Part shown: piece by piece, positions 23,918-33,664 of the stretch
Layout of the letters: every line of letters starts with the position of its first letter
Position numbering within the stretch: position 1 is the first letter of the stretch
From: Alphaproteobacteria bacterium
GTDB lineage: Bacteria; Myxococcota_A; UBA796; GCA-2862545
Length of the DNA: 64,000 nucleotides
Assembly (NCBI GenBank): GCA_020632925.1
Contig: JACKER010000010.1
Span: 124,001-188,000 of the forward strand
Direction of reading: 5' to 3'
Position numbers and translations under genes: made by a program
The notes under the pieces: model-generated
What the model saw: the letters and a program-made list of their open reading frames with translations, nothing else
Told to the model about the DNA's origin: nothing
The model's database searches: none

Positions 23918-26812
23918 ATGCTGCTCGCTGCCCTGTTCATCGCCTGCAAGATCGGCTGCCTCACGGGCACCGACGACCAGTGCGTCGTCCCCTCCCCCTG
24001 CGAAGGGGTCGCGTTCACCTGCGAGGACGGAGGCACCGTCGAGGTGTACGTCCTGCAGGAGGGCGACCCGCTGCCCGTCCTCGGCCAGAACGTGCTCGCC
24101 TCACCCGGGGACATCGTGCTCCGCAACGGGCACGTCGCGGCCGTCGTCGATGGCCTCGATCACCCGCACTACACCGCGCCCACCGGCGGGAGTCTCCTCG
24201 ATCTCGCGCCCGTCGACGGGACCGACGGGCTCCGCAACATCTTCCAGGCCACCGGGCTGCTGCCCGGCGACGCGGTGAACTACACCGAGGTCCGGATCCT
24301 GGAGACCGGAGAGAACGGCGTCGGCGCGGTGCAATTCCGCGGCACGCTCGACGGCCACCCCGATATCCCCGTGGCGACGCGGTACGAGATCCGCCCCTGC
24401 GACGAAGGGGTTCGCATCCGCACCGAGGTCGTGAACCTCGAGCCCGACCCGTACCCGGTGTTCCTCGTCGACGCCTTCTACTGGGGCGGCCGGGAGGCCC
24501 TGCCCTTCACGCCCGGCCCCGGCTTCGAGCACCCGAGCTTCGGGCTCACCACGCTGGCCGACGCGCTCCGCGACGTGCCCTGGATGGCGACGGGCGCTCA
24601 CGGCGCGGGGGCCGCGAGCTACGGCGTCACCAGCTGCGACCACCCGAACCTGCAGGGCTTCCAGTCCCGCGAGTTCTCCGCCATGGGCGCGCCCAAGCGC
24701 ATCCTCATGCCACGGGACTACGAGGTGTTCGAGCGCTTCGTCTCCACCGATCGACGGTCGTCGGTCGCGGGTGGCGCCGACATCGCCCAGGAGGTGCGCG
24801 GGCAGTCGGTCGGCTCCGAGCACGTCACGGTCTCGGGACGCCTCGTGGCCGAGGACGGTCGCGGACTCGGCGAGCTGGCGCGCGCGAGCCTCGTGATCCG
24901 CGACGAGGAGGGAGACGCCGCCAGCCAGGTCGTGCCCGAGGCCGACGGCAGCTGGCACGTCGAGCTCCCACCCGACCACGACTACACCCTCGAGATCCTG
25001 AGCTACGGCCAGGTCGTCCAGACCTCGACCACGAAGGTGGGCGGGGCGGCGGTCGAGGTCGGTGACCTCACGGTCCCCGCGGTCGGCGAGCTCGTCATCG
25101 ATGGGCTGGTGGACGGCGCGACCGACCAGCTGCTGGTCTTCGTCCACCCGAGCGAGCAGGCCGCCGAGGAGGCCCTGTCCGCCCCGCTGTACGGGAACTG
25201 GGACTCCTGCGCGCCGCTGCTCGGCCACCCCTTCGGCCCGTCCCCGGCGTGCAACCGGGTGCTCGTCAACGGGCCCACGACCGTCCTCGTCCCCGCCGGC
25301 ACGTACGACCTGTACGCCGCCGCCGGCCCCTTCACGACCCTGGGGCGCACCGACCACGTCACCGTGGGCCCTGGTGAGACCGTCTCCGCCACCGTCGAGG
25401 TGCAGACGCTGCCGCTGCAGCCCGCCGGCACGCTCTCGGCCGACTTCCACGTCCACGGACGCCAGAGCTTCGACTCCGCCATCCCCGATCTGGACCGTGT
25501 GCGGGCCTTCCTCGCCGCACGCGTCGAGGTCGTCGCGAGCACGGACCACGACGTGGTCAACGACTACGCGGACGCGGTCCGGCAGCTCTCCGCGGACGAC
25601 CGCATGCGGCTGCTCGTCGGCCTCGAGACCACGGGTCACATCCTGTTCCCGCTGGTCGAGACCACGATCTACCCGAAGGTGATCGGGCACTTCAACTTCT
25701 GGCCTCTTCCCTACGATCCGGCCGGACCGTGGCGGGGCGCTCCCTGGGACGAGATCGCCGAGCCCGGCGAGCTGTTCGATCGGGTCGAGGACATGGGCCT
25801 GCTCCCCTCCGGGGTCAAGCAGATGAACCACCCGTGGGGTGGCATCCAGTTCGGCCGCGACTATGCCTGGCCCCAGGCCATCGGGCTCGACGCCACGCTC
25901 GACCTGCCCACCGAGTACGACGGGACGGGCCAGGGCCTGTTCCTGCGGACGCCTCCCGGGGCTCGGCACAGCAACGCCGACTTCGACACCGAGGAGGTCA
26001 TGAACAGCTCGAGCAACGAGCTCTTCCAGCAGTACCGGGCGATCTGGCACTACCTCCTGAACCAGGGCATCGTCCGCGCCGGCACCGCGAACAGCGACAG
26101 CCACTCCCTGACGGACAACGTGCTCGGGACGCCGCGGAACCTGGTGTGGTCCGACACCGATGTCGCGAGCTTCGACGAGCCCGTGTTCGACACCGCCGTC
26201 CGCGACGGCCGGATGATCGGCACCAACGGCCCCATCATCGAGGTGTCGATGCTCGGCACCGACGGCGCCTTCCACACCCCCTCGGTCCACCCCTTCGCCC
26301 CCGAGCCCAACGGCGCCCTGACGCTGAAGGTCAGTGCCGCGCCGTGGGTGCCGGTCGACGAGGTCCGCATCATCGTCAACGGCGCCCTGGTGAAGACGAT
26401 CACGCCCACCGTCGTCCCCGCCGACCCGTTCGGCACCGAGGACCTGGTCCGGCTCGACACCACCCTCCCCCTGACCGAGCTCGTGTCCGGCAGCGGCGAC
26501 GCCTGGATCGTGGTCGAGGCCGGCGCCCCGCTCGAGCCCAACGCGGATCTGGACTGCAACGGCATCCCGGACACGGGCGACAACAACCGCGACGGGACGA
26601 TCGACTGGCGGGACGTGGAGGACCTCGAGGAGGACCCTGGCGACACCTGCTTCGACACGGTCGGCCCGTTCACCGAGCCCCCTGAACCCGCCTGGAACAC
26701 GCCGGCCTTCTTCTTCGAGCGCGTCACGCCCAACGGGCATCCGAACGCGTTCACCAACCCGCTGGTCCTCGATCGCGACGGCGACGGCGGGTATGCGGGG
26801 GTGGCCCGATGA
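23918..26812 (+). CDS. CehA/McbA-type PHP-domain metallohydrolase, probable lipoprotein
   Basis: The 964-residue protein has a short N-terminal hydrophobic stretch followed by Cys (LLAALFIAC), a weak lipoprotein signal. The N-terminal 260 residues are a beta-rich galactose-mutarotase-like region. Residues about 300-390 resemble a carboxypeptidase regulatory-like beta sandwich (VTVSGRLVAEDG...). The PHP-like catalytic domain begins at about 500 with the metal ligands DFHVHG (H511, H513), STDHD (D543, H544) and later NSDSHS (D727, H729). The C-terminus has calcium-loop-like DxDxDG segments (DNNRDGTIDW, DRDGDGG). CehA relatives hydrolyse phospho- or carbamate esters; the substrate here is unknown. 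ATGA overlap with the next gene. Confidence 0.8.
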   Translation: MLLAALFIACKIGCLTGTDDQCVVPSPCEGVAFTCEDGGTVEVYVLQEGDPLPVLGQNVLASPGDIVLRNGHVAAVVDGLDHPHYTAPTGGSLLDLAPVDGTDGLRNIFQATGLLPGDAVNYTEVRILETGENGVGAVQFRGTLDGHPDIPVATRYEIRPCDEGVRIRTEVVNLEPDPYPVFLVDAFYWGGREALPFTPGPGFEHPSFGLTTLADALRDVPWMATGAHGAGAASYGVTSCDHPNLQGFQSREFSAMGAPKRILMPRDYEVFERFVSTDRRSSVAGGADIAQEVRGQSVGSEHVTVSGRLVAEDGRGLGELARASLVIRDEEGDAASQVVPEADGSWHVELPPDHDYTLEILSYGQVVQTSTTKVGGAAVEVGDLTVPAVGELVIDGLVDGATDQLLVFVHPSEQAAEEALSAPLYGNWDSCAPLLGHPFGPSPACNRVLVNGPTTVLVPAGTYDLYAAAGPFTTLGRTDHVTVGPGETVSATVEVQTLPLQPAGTLSADFHVHGRQSFDSAIPDLDRVRAFLAARVEVVASTDHDVVNDYADAVRQLSADDRMRLLVGLETTGHILFPLVETTIYPKVIGHFNFWPLPYDPAGPWRGAPWDEIAEPGELFDRVEDMGLLPSGVKQMNHPWGGIQFGRDYAWPQAIGLDATLDLPTEYDGTGQGLFLRTPPGARHSNADFDTEEVMNSSSNELFQQYRAIWHYLLNQGIVRAGTANSDSHSLTDNVLGTPRNLVWSDTDVASFDEPVFDTAVRDGRMIGTNGPIIEVSMLGTDGAFHTPSVHPFAPEPNGALTLKVSAAPWVPVDEVRIIVNGALVKTITPTVVPADPFGTEDLVRLDTTLPLTELVSGSGDAWIVVEAGAPLEPNADLDCNGIPDTGDNNRDGTIDWRDVEDLEEDPGDTCFDTVGPFTEPPEPAWNTPAFFFERVTPNGHPNAFTNPLVLDRDGDGGYAGVAR

Positions 26813-27597
26813 TCCCCCTGACGCTCGCCGCGGCAGCGCACGCCGCGCCCGCCTGCTCCCGCGACGGGGCGCTCCCCACCGGGCCCGTCCAGGCCTGGTT
26901 GTGGGATGGGATGCTCGGTCTCGCGCAGCCGATCTGCCCGGCGACCACCGTGGGGATCGGGCCGCGCGCGCTGCTGCTGGCCGACACCCCCGCGTTCTAT
27001 GGCCGGATCGTCGCGTCCGGCACCATCGAGGCACGCCTGGCGCTGTCCGAGCGCACGGCCGTCGGCCTGACGATGGAGCCCGCCCACTACGAGAGCACGA
27101 TCTCGGCGTTGTCGTCGTCGTGGTTCGGGTACGGCGCGACCACCCTGACCGCCACGCAGCGCGTCGACGAGGGTGGGCCGATCGGGCTCGCGATGGTCGG
27201 GCGCCTGGTGCTCCCCACCTCGATCGGTCTGTATGGGCATGCCTGGCCGTTCAGCGCCGACGTCGGCATGGCGATGCAGGCCGAGCACGGCCCCTGGTCG
27301 GCCCACGGCCAGGTGGGGCTGGCGGCGACGGCGGGCGTGGGCGCAGGGCCGACGGCGCTCGCGACCGGGCTGCCGATCACGCTCGGGGGCGTCTGGAGGC
27401 CAAGCGGCGGGTTCTCGACCGTGATCGATCTGCAGTCTTCCCTCGGTTACACGGCGAGCCTCGATCACCTGGCGCTGGCACCTGCGCTCCGGTTCGGCAC
27501 GGGACGCTTCGGGATGGAGGTCGGCGGCTCCATTCCGCTGGCTGGTGAGAACCGCACGCTGACGGTGGTCCGCGTGGGAGCCGGCGCTCGGCTCTGA
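26809..27597 (+). CDS. secreted or outer-membrane protein of unknown function
   Basis: The 262-residue protein starts with a signal peptide (PLTLAAAAHA, cleavage before AP). The rest is rich in alternating hydrophobic strands, Gly and aromatic residues, and ends GARL (GRFGMEVGGSIPL, LTVVRVGAGARL), a pattern compatible with a small beta-barrel. No family recognised. It is translationally coupled to the PHP lipoprotein by ATGA, so the two probably act together at the cell envelope. Confidence 0.65.
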   Translation: MIPLTLAAAAHAAPACSRDGALPTGPVQAWLWDGMLGLAQPICPATTVGIGPRALLLADTPAFYGRIVASGTIEARLALSERTAVGLTMEPAHYESTISALSSSWFGYGATTLTATQRVDEGGPIGLAMVGRLVLPTSIGLYGHAWPFSADVGMAMQAEHGPWSAHGQVGLAATAGVGAGPTALATGLPITLGGVWRPSGGFSTVIDLQSSLGYTASLDHLALAPALRFGTGRFGMEVGGSIPLAGENRTLTVVRVGAGARL

Positions 27598-27648
27598 ACC
27601 CTGGCCCTATCGTGCTCGGACGGCAGGGCGTACACTCGGGAGGTGCAG

Positions 27649-29277
27649 GTGTCGACCGCGAACCCAGCGCCTCCCCGCTCGCCCGACCTCGTCGGCCGGC
27701 CGCTGATCGCCAATCGCTTCGCCCTGTTCGCCAAGATCGCCGAGGGCGGCATGGCCGGCGTGTACCGCGCGTGGGACCAGCAGCTGCGGGCCTGGCGGGC
27801 GATCAAGGTTCTGCTGCCGGAGTACGCCCAGCGGCCCAACCTGCGGTCCCGGTTCGAGTCCGAGGCCCGCGCGCTGGCGGCGATCGACCACCAGAACGTG
27901 GTCCGGGTCTACGACATCGCGGCGGACGCGATCCTTCCGTACATCGTGATGGAGCTGGCGGAGGGCGGCACGCTCAACGACTGGCTCGATCGGTACGGCC
28001 AGATGCCCGCGCGAATGGCGGTCGAGGTCACGCTGCAGGTCGCCCGTGGCCTGGGAGCGGCCCACGCCGTCGGCGTCGTCCACCGCGACGTGAAGCCGCA
28101 GAACGTGCTCCTCGACGCTCGCGGACGCTGCCTGGTCACGGACTTCGGGATCGCTCGTGTCACCTTCGGCGACCACCTGACCCGTACGGGCTCGTCGATG
28201 GGCACCGTGGGGTACATGGCGCCCGAGCAGCGGGCTGACGCCAAGCTCGTGGACGCCCGAGCCGACGTCTACGGCGTGGGCGCCATGCTGTACAAGCTGC
28301 TCACGGGCGTCGTCCTCACGGACCTGTTCCTCGTGGAGCACGATCCCAAGCTGCTCGCGCCCGTGCCCCAGGCCATCCGACCCGTCGTCCTGCAGGCCTG
28401 CCGCCACGATCGCGCGCTGCGCTTCCAGGACACGACGGAGCTCGTGAGCGCGCTCGAGGGGGTGCTCGAGCTGCTCCCACGCCTGCCCGACGACATCCCG
28501 AAGCTCGGGACGCCGCCCGACGACGTGTCCATGGACCGCTCGAGCCAGGACTACAGCGCCATCACGCCGTTGCTCGACGGCATGTCGGGTCCCGGCGGAT
28601 CGACGTCACCGGCGGCCGCACGCAGCGCCTCTCCGGAGACCCGGACACCGGCACACATCCCCTACCGCATGCCCGAGCGCCCCGCGATGCGCCCGGAGAC
28701 GCCGGTCCCCCTCGCCAGCCCGATCAGCGTCGAGCGCCGCAAGACCGAGGGCTCCCCTTCCCTGCCGACGATGGACAGTCCGCACCCGTCCGCCGAGGCC
28801 AGGACGCCGACGCTCCGCATCGGTCTGCTGGCGGCCCTGCTGATCGTGGTGTCGAGCTGGTTCCTCGGCATGTTGACGGGAGCCTGGTCGCTCCGCGGAG
28901 ATCAGGAGCTCGAGGCGGGTGCCCGCGCCGAGCTGTACGAGGTGCTCGGACGCGAGGCGGAGCTCTTGCCCGAGCTCGTCGAGCGTGGCGCGGATCGGGA
29001 CGCGGTGGCGGAGCTCGGCGAGGTGTACCGCCAGTGGGAGCTCAGCCAGGATCCACGGATCCGGCTGGAGCTCGCCGATCACTACGCCACCGGCACGCTG
29101 GCCCTGTCCGCGGGCATGCTCGGCGAATCCGGCACGGACATGACCAGCATGCGGGCCCGGAACCTGTCCCGCGCACACGACGCCTGGCGTCGGACGCGGA
29201 ACACCTGGGAAGCCGACGCGAACGGCATCTTCGGCCGCTCCGCCATCCGCTTCGGGTTCGGCCCCGCGCCGGACTGA
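27649..29277 (+). CDS. membrane-anchored Ser/Thr protein kinase
   Basis: The 542-residue protein has a complete Hanks-type kinase domain (about 22-285): EGGMAGVY loop, Lys53, HRDVKPQN (D147), DFG (D165) and a GTVGYMAPEQ activation segment. A Ser/Pro/Thr-rich linker follows (about 290-385). One membrane span (about 390-412, GLLAALLIVVSSWFLGMLTG) leads to a C-terminal helical extracytoplasmic domain of about 130 residues, a probable sensor part. GTG 27649 is preferred over GTG 27643 because the GGGAGG site overlaps the latter. Convergent with the asparaginase gene, one base apart. Confidence 0.92.
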   Translation: MSTANPAPPRSPDLVGRPLIANRFALFAKIAEGGMAGVYRAWDQQLRAWRAIKVLLPEYAQRPNLRSRFESEARALAAIDHQNVVRVYDIAADAILPYIVMELAEGGTLNDWLDRYGQMPARMAVEVTLQVARGLGAAHAVGVVHRDVKPQNVLLDARGRCLVTDFGIARVTFGDHLTRTGSSMGTVGYMAPEQRADAKLVDARADVYGVGAMLYKLLTGVVLTDLFLVEHDPKLLAPVPQAIRPVVLQACRHDRALRFQDTTELVSALEGVLELLPRLPDDIPKLGTPPDDVSMDRSSQDYSAITPLLDGMSGPGGSTSPAAARSASPETRTPAHIPYRMPERPAMRPETPVPLASPISVERRKTEGSPSLPTMDSPHPSAEARTPTLRIGLLAALLIVVSSWFLGMLTGAWSLRGDQELEAGARAELYEVLGREAELLPELVERGADRDAVAELGEVYRQWELSQDPRIRLELADHYATGTLALSAGMLGESGTDMTSMRARNLSRAHDAWRRTRNTWEADANGIFGRSAIRFGFGPAPD

Positions 29278-29278
29278 C

Positions 29279-30202
29279 TCACCAGATGGCGACGGATGGT
29301 GCCTCGCCCTCGCGAACCCAGCCGCGGAACATGCCGGCGGTGTTGTAGGGCAGCGCCAGGTTCCCGTGGCGATCGACGGCGATGAGCCCACCCTGGCCGT
29401 CGAGCCTGGGCAGCTCCTCGAAGATGACGCGATGCGCGGCGTCGGCCAGGGAGAGGCCGGCGAGCTCGACGAGGGCCGAGACCCGGGCACCTACCCCCAA
29501 CCGGATGAAGGGCTCGCCGTGACCCGTGCCGCCGACCGCGCAGGTGGCATCGTCCGCGAAGGTCCCCGCCCCGAGGATGGGGGAGTCGCCGACGCGACCC
29601 GGACGCTTGTTGATCATGCCGCCCGTGCTGGTGGCCGTCGCGACGTGCCCGTTCGCGTCGCACGCGACCGCGCCCACCGTGCCGTACACGTCCTTGTCCT
29701 CCGAGCCGTGGTCGAGCTCGAAGCGGTCGGCGGCCTTGGCGCGATCGAGCTGCTCGAGGCGCTCCTCCACCAGGAACCAGGCCGGATCGACCGTCTGCAG
29801 GCCGCGCTCGCGCGCGAAGTGCTCGGCCCCCCCCGCGATCAGCATGACGTGCGGCGTGTGGTCCATGACCTCTCGTGCGAGGAGGATCGCGTTGCGCACG
29901 GTCGTGACGCCCGCCACCGCCCCCGCGCGACGCCCGTTGCCGTCCGCGATCGCCGCGTCCATCTCCACCCGCCCCGCAGCGGTCAGCACCGACCCGCGAC
30001 CCGCGTTGAACACCGGGTCGTCCTCGAGGTGGACGACCGTCGCCTGTACGGCGTCGAGCGCGCTGCCGCCGGCCTCCAACACCGCCCGACCGACCTCGAG
30101 CGCCGCCGACAGCGTCCGCAGGCAGCGCTGCTCGCGCTCGCCGGTGAGCACGTCGCGCCGCACGAGCCCCGCACCCCCATGGATCGCCAATGCCCAGCCC
30201 AC
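29279..30202 (-). CDS. isoaspartyl peptidase / type-2 L-asparaginase (Ntn hydrolase)
   Basis: The 307-residue precursor matches the plant-type asparaginase family: AIHGGAG at the N-terminus, GGSALDAVQATVVHLEDDPVFNAGRGS, and the autoprocessing site YGTVGAVACD, where the Thr becomes the N-terminal nucleophile. The substrate-binding segments STGGMINKRPGRVGDSPILGAGTFAD and GTGHGEPFIR follow. It removes isoaspartyl or asparagine residues. No signal peptide, so cytoplasmic. GTG 30202 has a GGAGG five bases upstream. It lies 23 bases behind the kinase/ATPase gene and may be the last gene of that operon. Confidence 0.92.
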   Translation of the reverse strand: MGWALAIHGGAGLVRRDVLTGEREQRCLRTLSAALEVGRAVLEAGGSALDAVQATVVHLEDDPVFNAGRGSVLTAAGRVEMDAAIADGNGRRAGAVAGVTTVRNAILLAREVMDHTPHVMLIAGGAEHFARERGLQTVDPAWFLVEERLEQLDRAKAADRFELDHGSEDKDVYGTVGAVACDANGHVATATSTGGMINKRPGRVGDSPILGAGTFADDATCAVGGTGHGEPFIRLGVGARVSALVELAGLSLADAAHRVIFEELPRLDGQGGLIAVDRHGNLALPYNTAGMFRGWVREGEAPSVAIW

Positions 30203-30225
30203 GCCGACCTCCGGCGCCTCCCTAA

Positions 30226-33200
30226 CTACCTGTGGCGGGCGACGCGCTCGACGTCGGCCTGACGTCCCAGGCCCTGCCACTGGGCCATCGCGAGCGCGCG
30301 CATCTCCGCGACGCGCGTGTCCCACCCACGGCGTCCGGCCTCCTCCGCGGCGCGCTCGGCGAGCATCGCCACGTCCGGGGACAGGAGGCTCGTCTCGGCC
30401 AGGGCCATCGCACCCTCGGCGAGGTGTCGGTCCCAGGCCTCGGGCTGTCCGATCTGGGCGTCCGCGACCAGCTGGGCGATCCGAACCGTGGCCCACAGCG
30501 AGCGGATCCCGAACGCCTCGGCCCGCGCCGCGCAACCCTCGAGGTCCGTCGCGACGAGCCCGGCACGACCCCGCTCGACCTCGACCATCGCGATGTTCAC
30601 GTCGCTGTACAGCGCGGCGCTGTCGGTCCCGAGCGCGCGCCAGATGTCGCCGCTGTCGCGGTAGTGGGTGATCGCCGTGTCCCAGGCGCGCTGGTGGCGA
30701 GCGATCTCCCCGGCCATCTCCTGGCAGGTCGCGAGCCCCCAGCGGTGGCGGGCGGACAGGTAGTGCTCCCGCGCGCTCACCGTGCGGACGCCGGCCTCCT
30801 CGAGCTCACCCTCGTGCAGCGCGATGCCGGCGAGCCCGATCCAGGCGTCGCCGCACCCCAGCTCGTCGCCGTGCAGCCGGGAGATCGCGAGGCAGGCGCG
30901 CAGCTCGGCCTCGGCCTCCCGGAACGCTCCCAGGTTCACGAGCGTCTGCCCCACCCGCGCGTGGAGGTTGGCGCGGGTGAGCGGGTCGCGGACGAGCTCG
31001 AGCCCTTCGCGGAACAGCTCGACGGCCCGATCGAAGTCACCCGCCATCCGCGCCAGACGTCCCTCCTGCATGCGGACGTAGACCAGCAGGTCCTCGGGCC
31101 AGCCGTGGCGCCGGACGCCGTCCTCCAGCTGGCGGCAGATGCGCAGGAGCTGCTCCGGGCGGTCCTTGTACCGATGCACGGCGACGGCGGCGCGCAGGCC
31201 GCGGACCCAGCGCGGGTCGCCGTCGGGGAGGCCGAGCTGCCCCACCGCGAACTCCCAGAGCTCGAGCAGGCCGTCGGCGCGGTCGAACTCTCCGGCGCGG
31301 TTGCGGGCCTCGATCGCGTCCACGAGCGGGTCGAGGGCGGGCTCCAGCGAGCCGGCACCGAGCAGGTGGCGGGCGAGCCGCTCGCGGTTGGGGTGGCCCG
31401 AGGCCGCGACCATCGCGGCGCAGGCCCGGTGCAGGCCCGGGGCGCGGAGGTGTTCCTCGGCGCTGCGCTCCAGGCTCTCCCGGAGCATGGCGTGGGCGAA
31501 CTTCCAAGAGCCCGCGGCACCCGCCTCGTCGGGGACGGCGAGCCGCAGCGACAGCAGGGTGTCGACGAGGTCCGCCGACGGCGAGAGCCCCCGGGCGACG
31601 CAGGCCGCGCGCCACTCGTCGCGGTCCACCCGCTGGCCGAGCAGGGCCGCCAGCTCGAGCGCCGCGCGATCGTCGCGGGAGCGGTCGCGCAGGAGCTCCT
31701 CGATCCGCGTCGCCCAGGCGGTGTACAGGTCGTCGGGGAGCGTGACCTCCGCGCCGTCCCGCAGGTCGAAGCCGCGCCGCCCGGGGACCAGGATGCCCCG
31801 CTGGACCCAGTCACCGACGAGCTGCACGGCGAAGCCCGGATTTCCGGCGCTCCGCTCCTCCACCAGCCGCGCGACGGCCCCCTCGAGCCCGAGCAACTCC
31901 TCGACGAGCGAGCGCTGATCGACCTCCGCCAGCGGGAGCAGCGGGATCTTGAGCGTCCCGGCCACCTTCGCGATGTCGTCGAGCACCGCGCGCTCGAGCG
32001 GGGCCTGCACGAGCAGGTCGTCGCGGGCGACCAGCAGCACGAGGACGGGCGCGTCCGTGACGGTGCGCAGCAGGGCGTGCGCGAACTCGAGCGTGTCGAG
32101 CGACCAGTGGACGTCGTCGAGGAAGAGCACGACCGGGCGACGGGCCGCCTGCTTCTCGACGAAGCGCCGCACCACGCCGTGCCGCTCCGACGGCGAGCGA
32201 AAGGCCGCGCCCTCCTCGTCGGGGCGGAGCAAGCTGACGAGCGTGTGGACCTCCCAGGGGTCGACCGTCTGGTCGGCGGCCTCCATGGCGGCGGTGACCC
32301 GCTGCCGGACCTGGCCGACGGAGAGCCCGCCCGTGCGCAGGAACGTGGACAGCATGCCGGCGAGGCCGTCCGACGGCCCCCCGCCCGGCCCGTGCGACGC
32401 CCGCATCACGTGGGCGATGCCGACCTCGTGGGCACGCTCGCAGAGCCACTCGCCCAGCCGCGACTTGCCGCTCCCGGGGGCGCCCTGGACGATGAAGGCG
32501 CGCGGCACGCGGTCCCGGCGCACCTCGTCGAGCGCGTCCCACAGCAGGTCACGCTCCCGCACCCGCGCCACCATCGGCACGCGCCGCAGGCCGAACAGGC
32601 CGAGCCCCGCGCCCCACAGCTTCTGCGAGCGACGCGGCGCCCGCCGTCGACGCCAGTTCCGTGGCATCGGCGGGAGGCGCAGGGGGCTCGGATCGCTCGG
32701 CACCAGCGTCTCCTCGTCCTCGAGGGCGTGTTGCTCGAACGCCAGCGTCGTCGTGTGCGCGACCCGAGGTCCGCGTCCGAGCGTCGCCTGGAGCACCGCC
32801 TCGCGCGACACGAAGTTCCGGCACAGGCCGTACAGCGCCCAGCCCGCGTCCGCCGCCCGCTGGTACCGCGCGGCCGGATCGGGTGCGCAGAGCTGGTCGA
32901 GCCAGGCCTGGAGCCCGTCGGGGACGCGCATCCGCGGACGCAGCTGCGGCAGCGTCCGTCGGGCGGTCGCCTGCGCCACGTCGTCGGAGAAGGGCCGTTC
33001 CCCGCACACGAGCCCCCAGGCGCAGCAACCCAGGCTGTACAGATCGGTCCACGGGCCGTAGTCCCACCAGCGGCCGAGGAGCTGCTCCGGCGGCATGTAC
33101 GCCGGGGTCCCCCAGCGGAACGGGTCACCGGTCGCCGCCATGACGTGGGCGATGCCGAAGTCCGTGAGCTTGAACGTGCCGTCGCGCGGGTCGTAGAGCA

Positions 33201-33633
33201 CGTTCGACAGCTTCAGGTCGCGGTGCACCGTGCCACGGGCGTGCGCGTGGGCGAGCGCGTCGATCAACCCGCGCAGGACGCGCTCGATCTCCGGCCAGGG
33301 AAGCGTCCCCATGTGCTCGGCGAGCGTCTCGCCCTCCACGAGCTCCATCGCGAGGTAGGGCGTGCCCTCCACGAGCGCGCCGGCGCTGGCCTGCGCCGCG
33401 GCCGCGGGGACGGCACCCTGGTCGAGGACCATCACGATGTGTGGGTGATCGAGCGCCGCGACGGCGCGCACCTCGTTGCGGAAGGACTCCACGAACATCG
33501 GTCGCTTCGATCCGCTCGCGGTGAGCACCTTGACCGCCACCGACACGCCCTGCTGGCGGTGCCGCGCGCGCCACACCTCACCCATCCCGCCCACGCCGAG
33601 GCGCGACTGCAGCACGAAGGGTCCCAGCGCCAC
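30226..33633 (-). CDS. Ser/Thr protein kinase - AAA ATPase - TPR regulator
   Basis: The 1135-residue protein has an N-terminal kinase (about 5-270) with all catalytic motifs (GVGGMGEVW, Lys35, HRDLKLSN D139, DFG D158, PPE). A basic linker follows, then a signalling ATPase (Walker A GAPGSGKS 384-391, Walker B VVLFLDDVHW). From about 780 to the end there are TPR-like repeats (for example FDRAVELFREGLELVRDP, FREAEAELRACLAISRL). The architecture is that of PknK-like multi-domain kinases. GTG is used; the nearest purine-rich site is 14 bases upstream, so the start is less certain. The gene is 31 bases behind the winged-helix regulator, suggesting the kinase and regulator form one pathway. Confidence 0.92.
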   Translation of the reverse strand: MALGPFVLQSRLGVGGMGEVWRARHRQQGVSVAVKVLTASGSKRPMFVESFRNEVRAVAALDHPHIVMVLDQGAVPAAAAQASAGALVEGTPYLAMELVEGETLAEHMGTLPWPEIERVLRGLIDALAHAHARGTVHRDLKLSNVLYDPRDGTFKLTDFGIAHVMAATGDPFRWGTPAYMPPEQLLGRWWDYGPWTDLYSLGCCAWGLVCGERPFSDDVAQATARRTLPQLRPRMRVPDGLQAWLDQLCAPDPAARYQRAADAGWALYGLCRNFVSREAVLQATLGRGPRVAHTTTLAFEQHALEDEETLVPSDPSPLRLPPMPRNWRRRRAPRRSQKLWGAGLGLFGLRRVPMVARVRERDLLWDALDEVRRDRVPRAFIVQGAPGSGKSRLGEWLCERAHEVGIAHVMRASHGPGGGPSDGLAGMLSTFLRTGGLSVGQVRQRVTAAMEAADQTVDPWEVHTLVSLLRPDEEGAAFRSPSERHGVVRRFVEKQAARRPVVLFLDDVHWSLDTLEFAHALLRTVTDAPVLVLLVARDDLLVQAPLERAVLDDIAKVAGTLKIPLLPLAEVDQRSLVEELLGLEGAVARLVEERSAGNPGFAVQLVGDWVQRGILVPGRRGFDLRDGAEVTLPDDLYTAWATRIEELLRDRSRDDRAALELAALLGQRVDRDEWRAACVARGLSPSADLVDTLLSLRLAVPDEAGAAGSWKFAHAMLRESLERSAEEHLRAPGLHRACAAMVAASGHPNRERLARHLLGAGSLEPALDPLVDAIEARNRAGEFDRADGLLELWEFAVGQLGLPDGDPRWVRGLRAAVAVHRYKDRPEQLLRICRQLEDGVRRHGWPEDLLVYVRMQEGRLARMAGDFDRAVELFREGLELVRDPLTRANLHARVGQTLVNLGAFREAEAELRACLAISRLHGDELGCGDAWIGLAGIALHEGELEEAGVRTVSAREHYLSARHRWGLATCQEMAGEIARHQRAWDTAITHYRDSGDIWRALGTDSAALYSDVNIAMVEVERGRAGLVATDLEGCAARAEAFGIRSLWATVRIAQLVADAQIGQPEAWDRHLAEGAMALAETSLLSPDVAMLAERAAEEAGRRGWDTRVAEMRALAMAQWQGLGRQADVERVARHR

Positions 33634-33664
33634 CGGCTCGATGCCCGCCTCCCGGAGGTGCAGC